Below are positions 1-13,095 of a DNA stretch of 64,000 bases, one piece after another. Location: assembly GCA_942159475.1 (NCBI GenBank), contig OW804100.1:12646646-12710645 (forward strand). Reading direction: 5' to 3'. The position numbers were made by a program, and so were the translations under genes. The stretch is from Sthenelais limicola (taxonomy: Eukaryota > Annelida > Polychaeta > Phyllodocida > Sigalionidae). Under the pieces are notes generated by a model. The model did no database searches. It was not told where the DNA came from and saw only the letters and a program-made list of their open reading frames with translations. Positions within the stretch are counted from its first letter, which is position 1. The number at the start of each line of letters is the position of its first letter.

Positions 1-724
1 ACGACTCACTTTTTTCGAATTGACGTGTGACTTTTTCAAATTGACGACTGACTTTTTCAACTTTCTATCTTATCTATCCATCCATCCATCCCGTCCCCAG
101 TATCACAGATCACACTATCACAGAATCCCCGATCCCCAATCCCTATTCATCATATAGAGTTTTTTTATACAGGATAATGGCATTTTAATGGGAATTAGAC
201 ATCATTTAATTTTTTTACAAGGTAAATTCTGTCAGGACGTTGGGTGGTCTTGCATCGACAACCGTTCCTCTGTCTTTCCTCTAATATATAAGTTCTATCT
301 CAATTGCATACCATGACTCAATATTCAGCTGAGTTCACATGATTGAAATGGTAATATAGGATTGAATGAGAAAAATCTGCCATTACTTTTGGAGATCAAA
401 ACTCACTGTCCTTAGAAGCATATCCTTGTTGATATGCGACCATCAGTGCAACCGCTACAGCAAAATATTTTGGTGGGCCCCCTCAAAATATTGATGTTGC
501 CTTTGATAAAAAAACCCAACCCAACAGGGTAAAAGTTTTTGATTGATGTAAACTGAGAATGCAACTTGAAAGCTGTGCACGATATGGCCCTACTGGAATG
601 CCATCTATCCCCCTGCAAATGCCATGAACTCGTGCCCAAAAGATATCTTTCATGTTCTCACACTAAGGTTGGAAGGCGTTCATCATATGAATTGTATGAA
701 AATTACCTAACTTACTCAGGTTTT
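1..724. other. Intergenic, no feature seen
   Basis: AT-rich sequence with short simple repeats (a tcca run near 75-92). I see no coding exon, RNA gene or recognisable transposon here. Confidence 0.5.
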
Positions 725-975
725 GTTACGAAGTGGGAATCGGATTTTACTGCCACACCCATATACCCAAGTTCATATTAACCTTTAGGTCATGGAAAAC
801 TAACAGTTTGAGGAGGGAGTATTATTGTATTTCCTCAGGTTGATGCCCAGAGTTGCAGACTGAATTATGATCCCACTATGGGCTATATGCCCAAAGGCCA
901 ACCATAACCTAAAGGTTAATATCATAAGCTCGGGTATATGGGTGTGGCAGTAAAACCTGATTCCCACTTCATAAC
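725..975. repeat. Inverted repeat (hairpin), about 72-bp arms
   Basis: Positions 725-795 and 902-975 are imperfect reverse complements of each other; both contain the block CCACACCCATATACCC in opposite orientation. They are separated by about 105 bp. This is the layout of a small foldback or MITE-like element. No transposase is nearby. Confidence 0.75.
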
Positions 976-1000
976 TAAAGGCTATATATGTTTATCATAC

Positions 1001-1275
1001 ATGCATTGCTCTGAAAACAACGTATCTAGAGTGATTTATGCATAGCGTGTATTTCGCATAGTGCGTATTTCACTAGTAATTTATGTGGGGTTGTCATGGC
1101 ACCCAATCTGTTTACAAAAGTTTACCAGTAAAATCCAAATTCACAACTCGATTTTTTTCTATTTTTATGATTGAAAGCATGTATAATAATAAATCTGTTA
1201 ACTAACTCGTTGGTATATATATATATATATACAGGTTAACTAACTCATTGGTTTCAGTCGCTTAGATATATATGC
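1001..1275. repeat. Dispersed repeat, copy 1
   Basis: This stretch is clearly similar to 41352-41600. Shared blocks include CATAGTGCGTATTTCACTAG, GTGGGGTTGTCATGG and ATGATT(G/A)AAAGCAT, ending in variants of AACTAACTCGTTGG. A short AT dinucleotide run interrupts the end of this copy. It is a non-coding interspersed repeat of unknown class. Confidence 0.7.
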
Positions 1276-1309
1276 ACTCGTTGCTATGCAACTCGTGCAA
1301 TATTCACGT

Positions 1310-2491
1310 TTTTTTTTTTACAAATTTTATTGGATCCATTTTCATACAATGATAATTCCATGGTAGTCCAGAAAACATATAATGTTATCTCATAATAAAT
1401 AAAATATTTTAAGTATTTAAGTTGAGTCATTAATACATTAAGGGTTTCAAAATACCTTGTTGTTATAGGTTACAAGTTTCATTTGGTGAATACATCGGGT
1501 ACCTCTACTGAGGAAAATACATACCTACAATAAACACATAGATTTTTGTTGTTGTTTTTCTCCTCAAAATTATAGCATAGTCCGCCACATGACAGATAAA
1601 AGACACGTCGCATGCAAGATATTATATACATTTGATTTGATTTGCTCAAGCAAATGATAGAGACATGTTTTAGAGTTAACCATACCAATCATCAGTTGAT
1701 TTAAGATGACTTTTTATGTTATCCCAGGATTTCAAACGAATAATAGACGGAAGACTATTCCATAAGGTTGGTCCAATATAGTGAGGGGATCGAACTACTT
1801 TCTCTAGTTTTGGTACCATGACCTTCATCACCGGTCCTTCGTTTAATCTAGTAATCACTGGTATATCACTTAGGTTTTTCTTATCCAGTCGTTTTCTATA
1901 CATTATTTGCATAAGTGCAATCTTTGAACGTTTTTCTAGAGAATCGATCCGACATTCGTTACACAATTCAATTTTATCCCTAGGGTCATTGAAATATACA
2001 GTTTTTACTGCATTATATATGATTCGCTGAAGCTTTGTTCTTATGTCAATGCTAGCCATAGATGCGAAAAGATTACCGTACTCTAGTAAGGACAAGATAT
2101 GGCTTTTTACTATTATCTTTGCCATTTTTACAGTGAGATACTTTCTTATACGCTGAAACTGTAGTAGCTTATACATGGCTGATGATTTCATTTTTATCAA
2201 ATGACCTTTCATGGTTAATTTATCGTCGATCTTGAAACCGAGATAATTCACTACTCTTGTTTTTACAACCTCCTGGCCTTTTAGATATATTTTTGCCAGG
2301 TTATCAAATTTTACCTTTTTCAATCTATTAGTCATTCCCAATAGTTGTATCTGGCATTTTTTTACATTTAGATTAAGCATGTTATCCAGCATCCACTTGT
2401 TAATTGAGTTCATAACCAGCTGGGTGTGGGTCATACATTTGTTTAGATCTGGGCCAGTTATACTGACCGCAGTATCATCTGCGTAAAGAGT
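1310..2491 (-). mobile_element. 5'-truncated LINE (non-LTR retrotransposon) fragment
   Basis: The minus strand has an open frame from about 2491 to 1676 encoding the end of a non-LTR reverse transcriptase. It begins just before the catalytic YADD box (2474-2485) and runs through the thumb and C-terminal region to a closing block rich in LPSIIRLKSW-type residues. Everything upstream of YADD, including fingers, palm and endonuclease, is missing. Downstream an AATAAA (complement of 1325-1330) is followed by an A-tract (complement of about 1310-1319), which marks the 3' end. It is a typical dead-on-arrival insertion. The clade is not assignable with confidence. Confidence 0.82.
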
Positions 2492-2494
2492 CCT

Positions 2495-3277
2495 TCAATC
2501 AACTCGTTAGTTAACTTGTATATGTAAAAAAACCTGGAAAGAGTAGAGTATCCCAACCTGTTAGTTTGTTTCCTGTCTCACCCTGATAGGACCAACTATT
2601 TATTTCTACACACAGAATCTTCATCGCATGGGGCTTTCACCGCACAGGTGGTTCTTTCATGACACAGAAATTTCACTGTCTGCTGTTCCGGCAATAAAAT
2701 ATGTCCACACAGATCTATGCTCATATCTTATCTCTAGTTAAACTAACATTTTTACTGCCCCTGCCCAGTGCATGCCATCATTTCTGGATAGCTAGAATTC
2801 TGGCACAATGAATTTTAACTTCTGCCTTAATGTGTCATCAAATGAAACATCACTATAGCGAAATTTTGTCAAAAAATATTTTTAACAAAGAAATGCAGTG
2901 AACGTGTCACTCACCCTCACTATAACCAGTATCTTTCATGTATGTAAGTGTATGTAAGGCAATTCCCCTATTGTTTTGGTTCTAGCCAGGGTCCTCGCTA
3001 TATATGAACATATTGTAACCATTTCTGATCATTTTTAGTAATGCAGTTAGTGTATCTTCTATCAAAGGAACAACACTAAAGCTCTTACACAAACCAATGG
3101 TCCAGGGTGCTGGATCTCTGCTTTAATAGAAACCTTTTTCCCAGGACAAGTTCACCTGGGGAGAAGGTGAAATCGCCACCGCACCAGGATTCAAAAGCCA
3201 TGACACGGTGGTGTGTCTGCGGCCAACACCAGCAATTTAGACCATTGTCATCCTATAGGTACACCCTGATCTGAGTT
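2495..3277. other. Intergenic region upstream of the receptor gene
   Basis: No coding exon or repeat recognised. It should contain the promoter and 5' leader of the receptor gene at 3278, but I see no convincing TATA box. Confidence 0.4.
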
Positions 3278-6200
3278 ATGGCTCATTTATTTATTACAAC
3301 CGTAGTGGTTGTGTCATTTATTGTTCACTTTGCATCATCTCTATCCCTGCTACCACAGACAGTGCCTGAACTTGCTAAACTACATGGTCTATCACCCGCT
3401 GTGAATAATTCAAGGAGGGAAGTTGGATGGAGAATCCATTTTGATGCTATGACTCAGCATATACTTTCATTATCTGTGACGCCTCTGAAGTCCCTCCCTG
3501 CAATCGATTCCTCGTTTGTCTCCCAACTTTCCTCTCTTTTCAAATTGGTGAGGAGTCAGAAAATGTTTTGTTCCACTGCTGCAAAACGTCTGGAATTGGA
3601 TAATTACACGGTGAAAACGTTCTCTTTACCTTGTGCTGGTTTTGTTTTCCAAGGTGGTGAAGAATTCCTTTGGAGCAAAATAGAACTAGTAGTTGGAGGG
3701 TTGTTTTTAAAAATTAACATAACATTTATGGAGTTCCAATTCCCAGTATCCAGAGGATGTCAGTTCAACAGACTTGAAATAATAGAACCAAATCCTAAGC
3801 AGTGGTTTCTACCAAGAAGGCACTGTGGCAGAAAACCGCCATGGTCTGAGTATACTGTAAATAATTCTGTTAGTCTTGTTTTTGATTTGAGTCATTCTAC
3901 TCAGTTGTCACTGACAAAAATCATCTATCAGATTCATAATAAGGATTATATTGAGATATTTTCTGATGTGTCCTTTCAGGATGTCTATGTAGGCCTAGAT
4001 GCTGTAGAACCTTCTGTGCAGGTTGTTACGCTGGCCATGTTCAACTTAGTTGCTATCTTTCAAGGAATACTGGCAATATTTGTTCTAGACTTGAAAGTTC
4101 TCTCTCAGTTTGATTATGTGGATTACATAGAATGCCTTCAAGTTGATATGTTTGTTACTTTATATAAAGGTCCCAGTGAAATGTCAGGTATAGAAACCCG
4201 CTATAGATGTAAAAACAAAGATGTTAAGCAATATTTGGCTAATAAGCTGGAAGATGAGAGAAATGAGCTGGTACATTTTCGATTATTGGTCAGTGGGCCC
4301 ATGAATACTACAGGAGATATTTTACGAATTTCTTTTCAGACTCCATTGGGTCTAACACCTCCTATGCATGAAATAGATACGTTGGTCAAGTTAGGAAATG
4401 GGACTTCAACAGTTTGGATACCTGCTGTTGATGGCATTCTGAGGTGGAAAATAGATAGTCTGAGTTTATTCGTAGATGAAAAATGTTGGTATGGTGGTAT
4501 ATTTCCCCTTGGGAATAGTAGATGGAAGATGGGCATATGTGAGGCCTCCACTGGCTTTGATTATCAATATCCTATACAATCTGGGGATGAGGCAACTTTG
4601 TTTTATGTACCGCCAAACATGGGCAATATGTTGGTGACTGTGTTTCAAGAACTCAAACAGACTGTCGAAATAATTTGTTCTGCTCGACCAAATTTCTTAC
4701 CAATGATTTTCTACACTCATGATGTTTTATCTTTTTCTAATATTCTGAGCATAAGCTGCTTTGTTGGTATTGAGTTTCCATCATTTCCTCCCTTGGTAAT
4801 GGATTTTAATGTCATAATTCCTAGCTATGAACATTTTGCTGATAAATATGACTGTTCTTCCTACCTGCAGGTCCTGGATGGTGGGACTGGGCTGGTAGTT
4901 TATCATTTTAATGAATCAGGCCAAACCAGAGAACGGCTGTACTTTGAATCTTCTCGATTTGCCCTGAAATGGCTGGTTTCTCCCTGCTACAGTAATGGCC
5001 AGGCTTTTTTCTCCCTGTTCTTGCAAGTAAATCTTATGTCAGATAAATTTAAAGTCCCTTATTTAGAAAGTGGACCTTCCACTGAACTCCAGGCAACTAC
5101 CAATTTTGGAGTTTTAAAAATTCCAAATGTTGACCATCTCTTGATGAATGTCTTCAACATGTCGCTCAATCAATACCACATGGGTGCCGGTCGAATGAGT
5201 CTGCATTTTGATGCTATCTCAATGGAGTGCCTAAATGCCTACAAAATTGATCTCTTCAGATGGACACCTAAGAATGACACACATGTGTCTTTCAACTACT
5301 TAGATACTCATGCATTTTGCTGGATTGTCGATGTAATGAACATGATCACTATGGTTTTGAGACCAAAAATTCATTCTCTTTTCAACTGCTCTGCCCTGGA
5401 TATTTTCTATTTGCTAGGGGTTTATGGTTATGACAAAAATCCCACTCATATACGGCATCAGTTTCATGGAAAGCATGATAATATATCCTGGAATGATGCA
5501 AGGGAGGTCTGTGCCTCTTATAATGAGACCTTGTTTGTTCCTAGTGCCTCAGATATGATCAATATTGATCGGCTTCTTGGATGGGAAGCCTTTGCTGAAA
5601 GATTTCCATCATATATTGGTCTTAAACGTACAAAGGTAGGAAATTCAGATATTGATATGGTAAAATAGATAGAAGAATGTAAAGACTCATGTGAATGTAT
5701 GCAATTCAGTATGATATCAGGCTTGTGTGCGACAGAAAGGACTGGTATATGTTGTAATGTTCACTTAATCAACCACTCTAGCATATTGCCTTTAACAATG
5801 AATGATATAATTATAATTGGAAAGCAAAAATCATGCTATGTAACTTGTTTTTGCAGTGGTAAATCATATTTCATTTTCTTTTTATCATTTTTTTATGGCA
5901 GAAAATTTGAAAATAATTCTCAAATTTGTTACCAAATTTCTATGTAATGCTCATGTATGCTCATTGATATAGCCATTAATTAGACACTCCTCAGTGTTAT
6001 AACAGTGTGGTCAGTTTATTGCTGTCAGCTTGTGCCATTCTCAGACATAAATGTGATCTGTAACATACAAATGGGTCAAAAGTGTCAAAAACTATATTTT
6101 TCAAATGTTTTTTCCACCACTTGATAAGAATGTTTTGTTTTTTGAACTGTTCAACACGTACAAAATGTTAAGACTATATCTTTAATATGTCATGCTTAGG

Positions 6201-9200
6201 CAGTATCACTAACTACTTTTCTAGTAATATTTGGAATCCGCCCAATCCCATCTTTTATAATACAATGGAATCTCAAAATCCATTTTATGACTCATTTTTT
6301 CTGTGACACATCACACATTGGCTCTAAGGAAACAAGCGATGCAACCTTGCCCAAAATATTTCAGTATTTTCACTGTCATCCCTGATTTTGATACTTTATA
6401 TCTTCCATGGTTTTAAGGAACATTTCTCTTGGATGAAGCACATCCACATGACATACAACCAGTGGCCAAAATTCCGTATGGATGTCAGAATGAAAACTTT
6501 CAATGATCACCATTACTCTGTCAAGGAAATACTTGAAATGGGATCAACCTCAATGAAAGAATCCAAGATCCAGGAGTTTATAGTTAAGAGTCTAAAAACT
6601 AATCAACCAAGTAAAAGTAAACTATACAATTGTACTATTTTAGTCCCACTTGATGATTTTAACTTAACTTGGATTACTATCCCTTGCAATATGACTTTGG
6701 ATGGCATCAATATCTGGTGCACAACCATCAACCCCATAACCTTGACTCAATTAGACCAAAATAAAGGGAACAACAAAATATTGGAGGAATGTCCACTTGG
6801 TTCATTTCAAAATCCATCTAACATCACATCCACTTGCTGGTCTTTGATGGTAGGAAATACATCTCCTGAATCTGATGTTTGCCACTCACCATATCCATTT
6901 ATGGGAAACACATTCGTCTTGGGTGAAACTCTGAGTACTGGGCCTCATTATTTATACAGCTATGCCAATGTAGGAGGTCTCATGAAAAAATTCGTCGTCC
7001 AAGAAACGCAATTTTCTGAACCTAGTTCTGTAATGATAATCACTTCCGTTACAATTAATCTGAAGGAATATCCAGATGATTTGGTTTTTTGTTTGGATAC
7101 TGCTAAAATATCATCAATAGGGCTGCAGCAATTGTGGCAATGTAAGGACAATAAGTCTCTGATCATCAGTCTCCATGTTTGTGATGGGTTCTATGACTGT
7201 CCAGATCTCAGCGATGAAGACAACTGCCAGCCTATGTGTACTTCTGGATTTGATTGTTTATATGAGTGTTTTCTTGGAAACTGTACCTGCTCTGACCTTT
7301 ACTTCCAGTGTGGTGATGGCAAGTGTGTGCCAGCTTCCAAGGTGCTCGATGGGATGTGTGACTGTTGGACTTGTTTTGATGAACAGCTGCAAGATAAAAC
7401 AAAACAATATTTGAATAATACTTTACATCAGTGCACTCAGCATAATACAACGGTTCAAATGAATGCAATAGAGTTCATGGCACCTGGGCAGAATTTATGG
7501 AGCTTGTTTTGCTACTTCAACAAATTTGATCCATGCACAGACACAACAGTACCTGGCTATGGGGCCCACCTCTTTAACTGCATTGACTTTCTATGCAGTA
7601 ATAATTACAAATGCAGAGGTGGTTTCTGTATTCCCTTCTCTGCTGTTTGTGATGGGGAAGTGGACTGTTTTGAGGGAGATGATGAAGAAGGTTGTAAGGA
7701 ATTGGTTTGTCAGAACATGCTGCGGTGTCGTGGTGACAATGTTTGTGTGCCACAGGAAAACCTGTGTGATGGTATTATACACTGTCCATTATCAGGGGAT
7801 GATGAAGCTCTTTGTGAAGTTATCACTTGTCCTCAGGGCTGCACATGTATGGGGAATGCAGCTTCTTGCTCAGATCTTGCTCTCAAATTATTCCCTGATG
7901 GGTTGGAGCATGCTAATTATTTGAATTTGTCTAACAATAGCCTGTGTTGGGAGTGCAAACCTCTGCCTCTTCTTAGATTGTTTTACTTTGATTTATCATT
8001 CAATGGTTTGATCTTTATACCCTGGGAATTAAATAAGATGAAATCCTTGGTTTTCTTAAATTTAGCTGGGAATTCCATCATTAGCATACACAGTGAAGCA
8101 TTGGTAGGATTGCCTAATCTGAGGGTTTTGAATTTAAGCTTGAATAACATTAAAGAAATCGCCTATCGTGGAATTGCCTTCATCCCAAATTTAGAGTTCC
8201 TGGACCTCACAAAAAATAATATTGGACAGATTTCAGAGAGGGCTTTCTTGGCTCTGACTAGATTGGATGAAATAGATCTAAGTGAAAATGATCTTTTGCG
8301 CATTGAAACTGGAATCATAATAGGCTCCCCTCAGTTACGAATACTTCACTTGAAGAACAATCCCCTGAAACATGTCAGCATCTCAGCTTTTGACGCATTT
8401 TCAAATTTGTCCCAGATTGATTTTTCTCATGGAAAATGGTGTTGTTACATGCAGAAGTTTCAAGCATCATGTTCCCCCAAATTCCCCAAAGAACTGTGCA
8501 CAATTATTCCAAATTCCCTTACCATTACAATGGTTGCTCTGGTATGTTTCTTGATTCTAGTTTTCAACTCTACGTCCTTGATTTTGATGAACTCCTTACT
8601 TATAAAGTCTTCAGAGAAAGTCAGAAATATGTTAGTGTTAGAGACATACACTTCTATAGTTACGGGTCTAATGTATGGAACTTATCTTGCCTTACTAATT
8701 CACCAAAATAATCAATTGGGTGTTGAATTTGTCAGTTCTAACTGGAATGAGAGTTTAACTTGTTCCTATGCCACCTTTCTAGGTGTAATTTCCCTGCTAA
8801 CAAATATAGCATGTATTATCACAACCTACATCAATAGCTATCAGGCTGTTAACAATCCATTCCAGCATGGCAGACAAAGTGAGAAAAGGCATGTATTTGG
8901 TGCTTTAGCTATGCAGGGGATTATGCCTGCTTTCATAATTTTAACATATGTGCTAGAGCAAGAATTTTATGGAAAGATCGTTTTTAGTACCACTTGCATG
9001 GTGCCCGATTTTACTCTTTCTACAAATGGCAAGTTTCTCTCTTTAATCCTGGGCTTTTTTGGAATCGCCTGTAACATTCTGGGTTGTCTGTTGACTAAGT
9101 TAATATGGACAACTGTTCACCAGATTCGTGCAGAGAGTGGGAAGCGGATGTCTGAAAAGGAGCGATGTCAGATTTTGCAGTTGTATATTCAGCCTATTCT

Positions 9201-9396
9201 AGGTCTGTTTATCTGGAGTATGTGTGTTGTGATATGTATATCCATGTATTCTCAGCCTGGCAAGTGCTTCTCTTGTCCGGCCTACATTGTGAGTATATTA
9301 GGAGTAACCTTTATAGATGTAAGAAGGTTCACAGTTCTCATCAAAATCTTGATGTCCTCAAAACCTAGAACCTCTCTTTCATCCACACTTAGGTAG
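3278..9396 (+). CDS. GRL101-like LDLa/LRR G-protein-coupled receptor with CUB-like and C-type lectin modules
   Basis: Two exons, 3278-5635 and 6418-9396, join in phase 0 (AAG|gtagga ... ttttaag|GAA) and give about 1,778 residues. Residues 1-21 are a signal peptide. Several CUB-like Cys-containing modules follow (low confidence). A C-type lectin domain starts near residue 700 (SWNDAREVC in exon 1) and continues in exon 2 (FSWMKHIHMTYNQWP). Around residues 1025-1250 are LDL-receptor class A modules, some degenerate (VCDGFYDCPDLSDEDNC; VCDGEVDCFEGDDEEGC). An LRRNT (CPQGCTC) and 7-8 leucine-rich repeats follow (about 1260-1450), then a 7TM domain (about 1487-1760). LDLa-LRR-7TM is the type C LGR plan (RXFP, Lymnaea GRL101), so a cell-surface receptor is expected. 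The DRY site reads NSY and no NPxxY is visible in TM7, so signalling competence is uncertain. The ligand is unknown. Confidence 0.85.
5636..6417 (+). other. Intron of the receptor gene
   Basis: A 782-bp phase-0 intron (gtagga...ttttaag) inside the C-type lectin domain. An additional small exon inside it is possible but not needed, because the lectin motif is continuous across the proposed junction. Confidence 0.7.
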
Positions 9397-9707
9397 TGTG
9401 TATTTGTAATTGTCCATATATTATTCTGCACACAGCCCATGGGGAGGAGTCTACATATGGGTTGAGTTGACACTGTCTCAGCTTGATTTTGATGATCGTA
9501 TTTTGTCTCCCCGTCCATACCCTTTTCTTTTTCTTTTTTTTAAATATTTATTTAAGGCCAATTCGACTAATCCCCTTTTTATATCTGGCTTCCTGCCATC
9601 TAGCACCTCATCCCCTCATGTGTATAGAGTGGAAACTTGTTTTAAGACCAGTTTCTTTCAGTCCCGAATTGCTTCCCTCTTATTAGATTAGCCCCTCTAA
9701 TGAGACC

Positions 9708-9762
9708 ACCTCGCTATGAGACCACAACTCATTCAGTCCCAAGGGTGGTCTCAATAGAGAGG
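9708..9762. repeat. Small inverted repeat
   Basis: Arms 9708-9725 and 9745-9762 are near reverse complements (ACCTCgCTAT..GAGACCAC type), with a 19-nt loop. It is a MITE- or foldback-like remnant. Confidence 0.5.
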
Positions 9763-12007
9763 TTCCACTGTATATCTTTACCCAGTGCTGCCTGATCTCA
9801 CTGTGTCTGTAATCTTGGTCACCACAACCTAATCACAGCTGTGTTGGGGTACCTGTTGTTGCCCATATGTGGATCGCAGATTCTCGGAGGTATGAATACA
9901 AGCTCAGGTCTTTGCTTGTATTAAATTGACACACACCGGCGGCAAATTAGCAGGGCCTGTACGCCCGCATTTTGTGCTTGTTTATCTCATCTCATCAGTT
10001 CTCACTGTTGTTAACTGCATTAAGCACTCCTTATATTATCTATGATAACGTGTTCAATACATACACTCTAAATATTCACTTTGGGCGATATATGTTTTTA
10101 TGTGATTTCATTATAGCTCATTGTTTTTTTGTAAACGTAATGGTTAAAAATGTTTGAATAGGTATTCAGTCCAGAATGTTAAGTCCCCTGGGTACATCAG
10201 CCTCAGTTGTGGTAGCGCTGTTCGGGCAACTACACATTCCCAGGTAGTTCATTGTTTGGCTGACCTTATCATCATTATGTAATCTTGGAACATAGAGTAT
10301 AGTCTGTTCGATATGTATTTGACTGGGAAAATGGGTTTCTTTAAGAAGAGAGAAAAGTGGGGGAATTCAGATCTTTGCCCCTTCAAACCTTTGCCCCCCG
10401 AGTCGCCGTTTTCAATCGACCCTGGTGAAACACTCGTTAAAGAAACCTGTTTCCCCTGTGTCAACTACTTTTCAGACAGATTCAGACGGATAATTTTACT
10501 GGTGAAGTAATTTTTCAAAGTTGTGTTATATTTGTTTTTTGACAATTGTGCTTCTCGTTCTACTGATCAAGTAACTTATGTACTATATTGTTAACTTTAA
10601 AAAAAACTAAAGATAAAGCCAACTAAGTAACACCCTAAATCTTAGATTCACTTTCAATCAATATATCATTCATATGCATATGCTAGTAATGTAATTTAAG
10701 TTATGTTGTCACAACTATGTAATCGCTGAGTAGACTGCTTACATACAAGCTACTGTTATTTACAAGTAATCACAGCCTTGAAAGTCTTGGGCTCTATACA
10801 CCTAAAGCATAGATTAAAAGAATTAATAACCTCCAATTCGGGCTAGCTGGAGCACTGTCTGTGCATAATTCCTCGGCTTCACCTCGGGACTATACACCAA
10901 ACAGTGCACCAGCAATGTTGGTCATTAATCCTATGGTAATATTTTCAGTGCTGTGATAATGGATGATTGGGTTGATTTATAATTTCTTATTCTAATTTAT
11001 CGGTAATGTTTTTTTCCCATGATAGCGCCAAGAACTTGTGTTGGAATGTACCATGGTGATAAAAACGTTTGTGGGACAATGTTTTGTAGTGGGCATTTTG
11101 AAACAGTTTTGAGGAGAAAAATGTTGACATTTGGGTGCCTCCGCACAGTTGTCCGGCAAAGTCTGTCTCACCAGACGACTGAAATGTGAAGCACTAGATT
11201 TATGAATGAGTATTTACTGGTTTATATTTAAGAGTGGTATATCCAATCCAAGGAGGTAATAATCTGGTTCAATAGTTTACTCAGAAATTCCAAATAAATT
11301 AATCTAAGAAGAGAATGTGGCGGACAGATGAAATCTTAACAGGTATAAAGGGCCCACCCTAGATACTTCTATTTACTGTATCACTATCACAAGGCCTTTT
11401 TTAAAAAGATCATTTTCAATAATTTTACTTCACCCTGTATATGATACCATTATTAGACAAGCAGATATAAAGGAGAATATTTCATTAAATCAAAAACAGA
11501 TGAAACGTAACCTCAATCCAAATATTGGTACTTTAAAATCGACCTGACGAAACAAAACAATTTCTTAACCTAATGACTGGACACACAACAACTGATATAA
11601 ACAGGTGGTCTTTCTCTCCCTCTTCCATTTCCCTCCGCCTCCCTTTTCCTCCTCGATTAGCCGTTGATTGATGGTTTCTTGATGGGAAATATTCACGGAG
11701 AAAATTTCAACTGTGTGGTGCTGGATAATATCACAGTGTTTAAGCCTACAAAAGTCTGCACAGTAATTTATTAGTAATGTTTTCACAACTATGACAATGC
11801 AAAGAACTTGCCACTGATTTAGCTAAGTACATGTATATAGTATATTGGTCCTGCTCCTAATCCTCAAGTGAAAATTTTGTAACCGTACAAATTATTGTGT
11901 GCAGAATAAAATGTCTTAAAACCCACAAGTCTTAGTTCAGCTCTTATCGCTGGGGTAGTAAGTATCATGCCATCTTCTCAGTGTCTCACCTACAGGGCTT
12001 ACGTTAT

Positions 12008-12032
12008 AAAAAAAAAAAAAAAAAAAAAAAAA
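12008..12032. repeat. A-tract of 25 nt
   Basis: A run of 25 A, possibly the tail of an old retroposed copy. I could not identify a body upstream. Confidence 0.6.
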
Positions 12033-12837
12033 CATTATGAAAATGTTCCTGTTAAAAAGTTGAAACTCGAAGAGTCAGTCATATTACCAATAATACATTA
12101 ATGGAGAGTCGCACGATAATAATGTGTATTATTCGCAACCCAAAAGATCTGGGTCAAAATATCCTTTGATTTGAACAAGCAGGAAAGAGCTGTGTAGTTC
12201 TAGATGTATATTCTCGAGGTGAGGAAGAAGTTTTGTTGATAAGCTGAATATTTTGCCACTGTTTTATGTTTATACAAGCGTTTAAAGTTCAATCGACCGA
12301 AAGAAAACCAAGCACAAGTGAGTTAATCAGTGAATTTTGGTGTTAAATGTTAACTTCAGACAAAAAGAACAGAATAGAATTATCCACAACTATAGTTAAT
12401 TGACTTTCCACAGCTGCAGTATTACCGTGCGATAACCCATGTACGAGAAAAAATAAATCAATGGAAGCAATCTATATGGCCAAAAGACGCATTTTTGGTG
12501 GAATTGCTCATATACAGACAGAATCTTCCACAAAAATGACATCGTTTTCCTTGCTTTTATTAAGGAAACAAAAATAAACAAAAGAATAATGGAATACAAT
12601 AATGTTGATCAAGGTACAGGGAAATCAGAAAAAAGATGACATTAACATGTTTCGATTGGTGACAGTGATGAGGATTATCTGTAGATGCATTGTCTTTGCA
12701 TCGACAAACAAAATAAGAGCGGCCACTATAGTACTAATTTTCGTACTATCATGTCATGCCCTGCCACAATCACAGAGGCATAGCTACAGTCCCTAACACC
12801 ACTAGCAATGCACTGATATTTTCTCATCGATAGTCAG

Positions 12838-13095
12838 CGCTTGCAGTGCTGAAAACGTAGCAATGACACATCAATGAAGGTGTTGTCGATAAGAATTTTT
12901 CAAAATTCTTATTGAGCTCATCACCAACCCAGTGTCCAAACCACTCTATGTTCATCGGGAGCCTTGCCGATGTAATTTTCCAGTCGACCAATCGTTGCCA
13001 GTCCTTGCTTGCTGTGGCGAAGACATAGTGATGCCAGATCAATGAATGTGTTGATGATAAGAATTATATAGACGAGCTCATCACCAAGGCTTGAT
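12838..13095. repeat. Diverged direct duplication
   Basis: Two segments about 170 bp apart share the order ATCAATGAAgGTGTTG-TcGATAAGAATT ... GAGCTCATCACCAA (about 12840-12930 and 13005-13090). It is non-coding; origin unknown. Confidence 0.5.
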
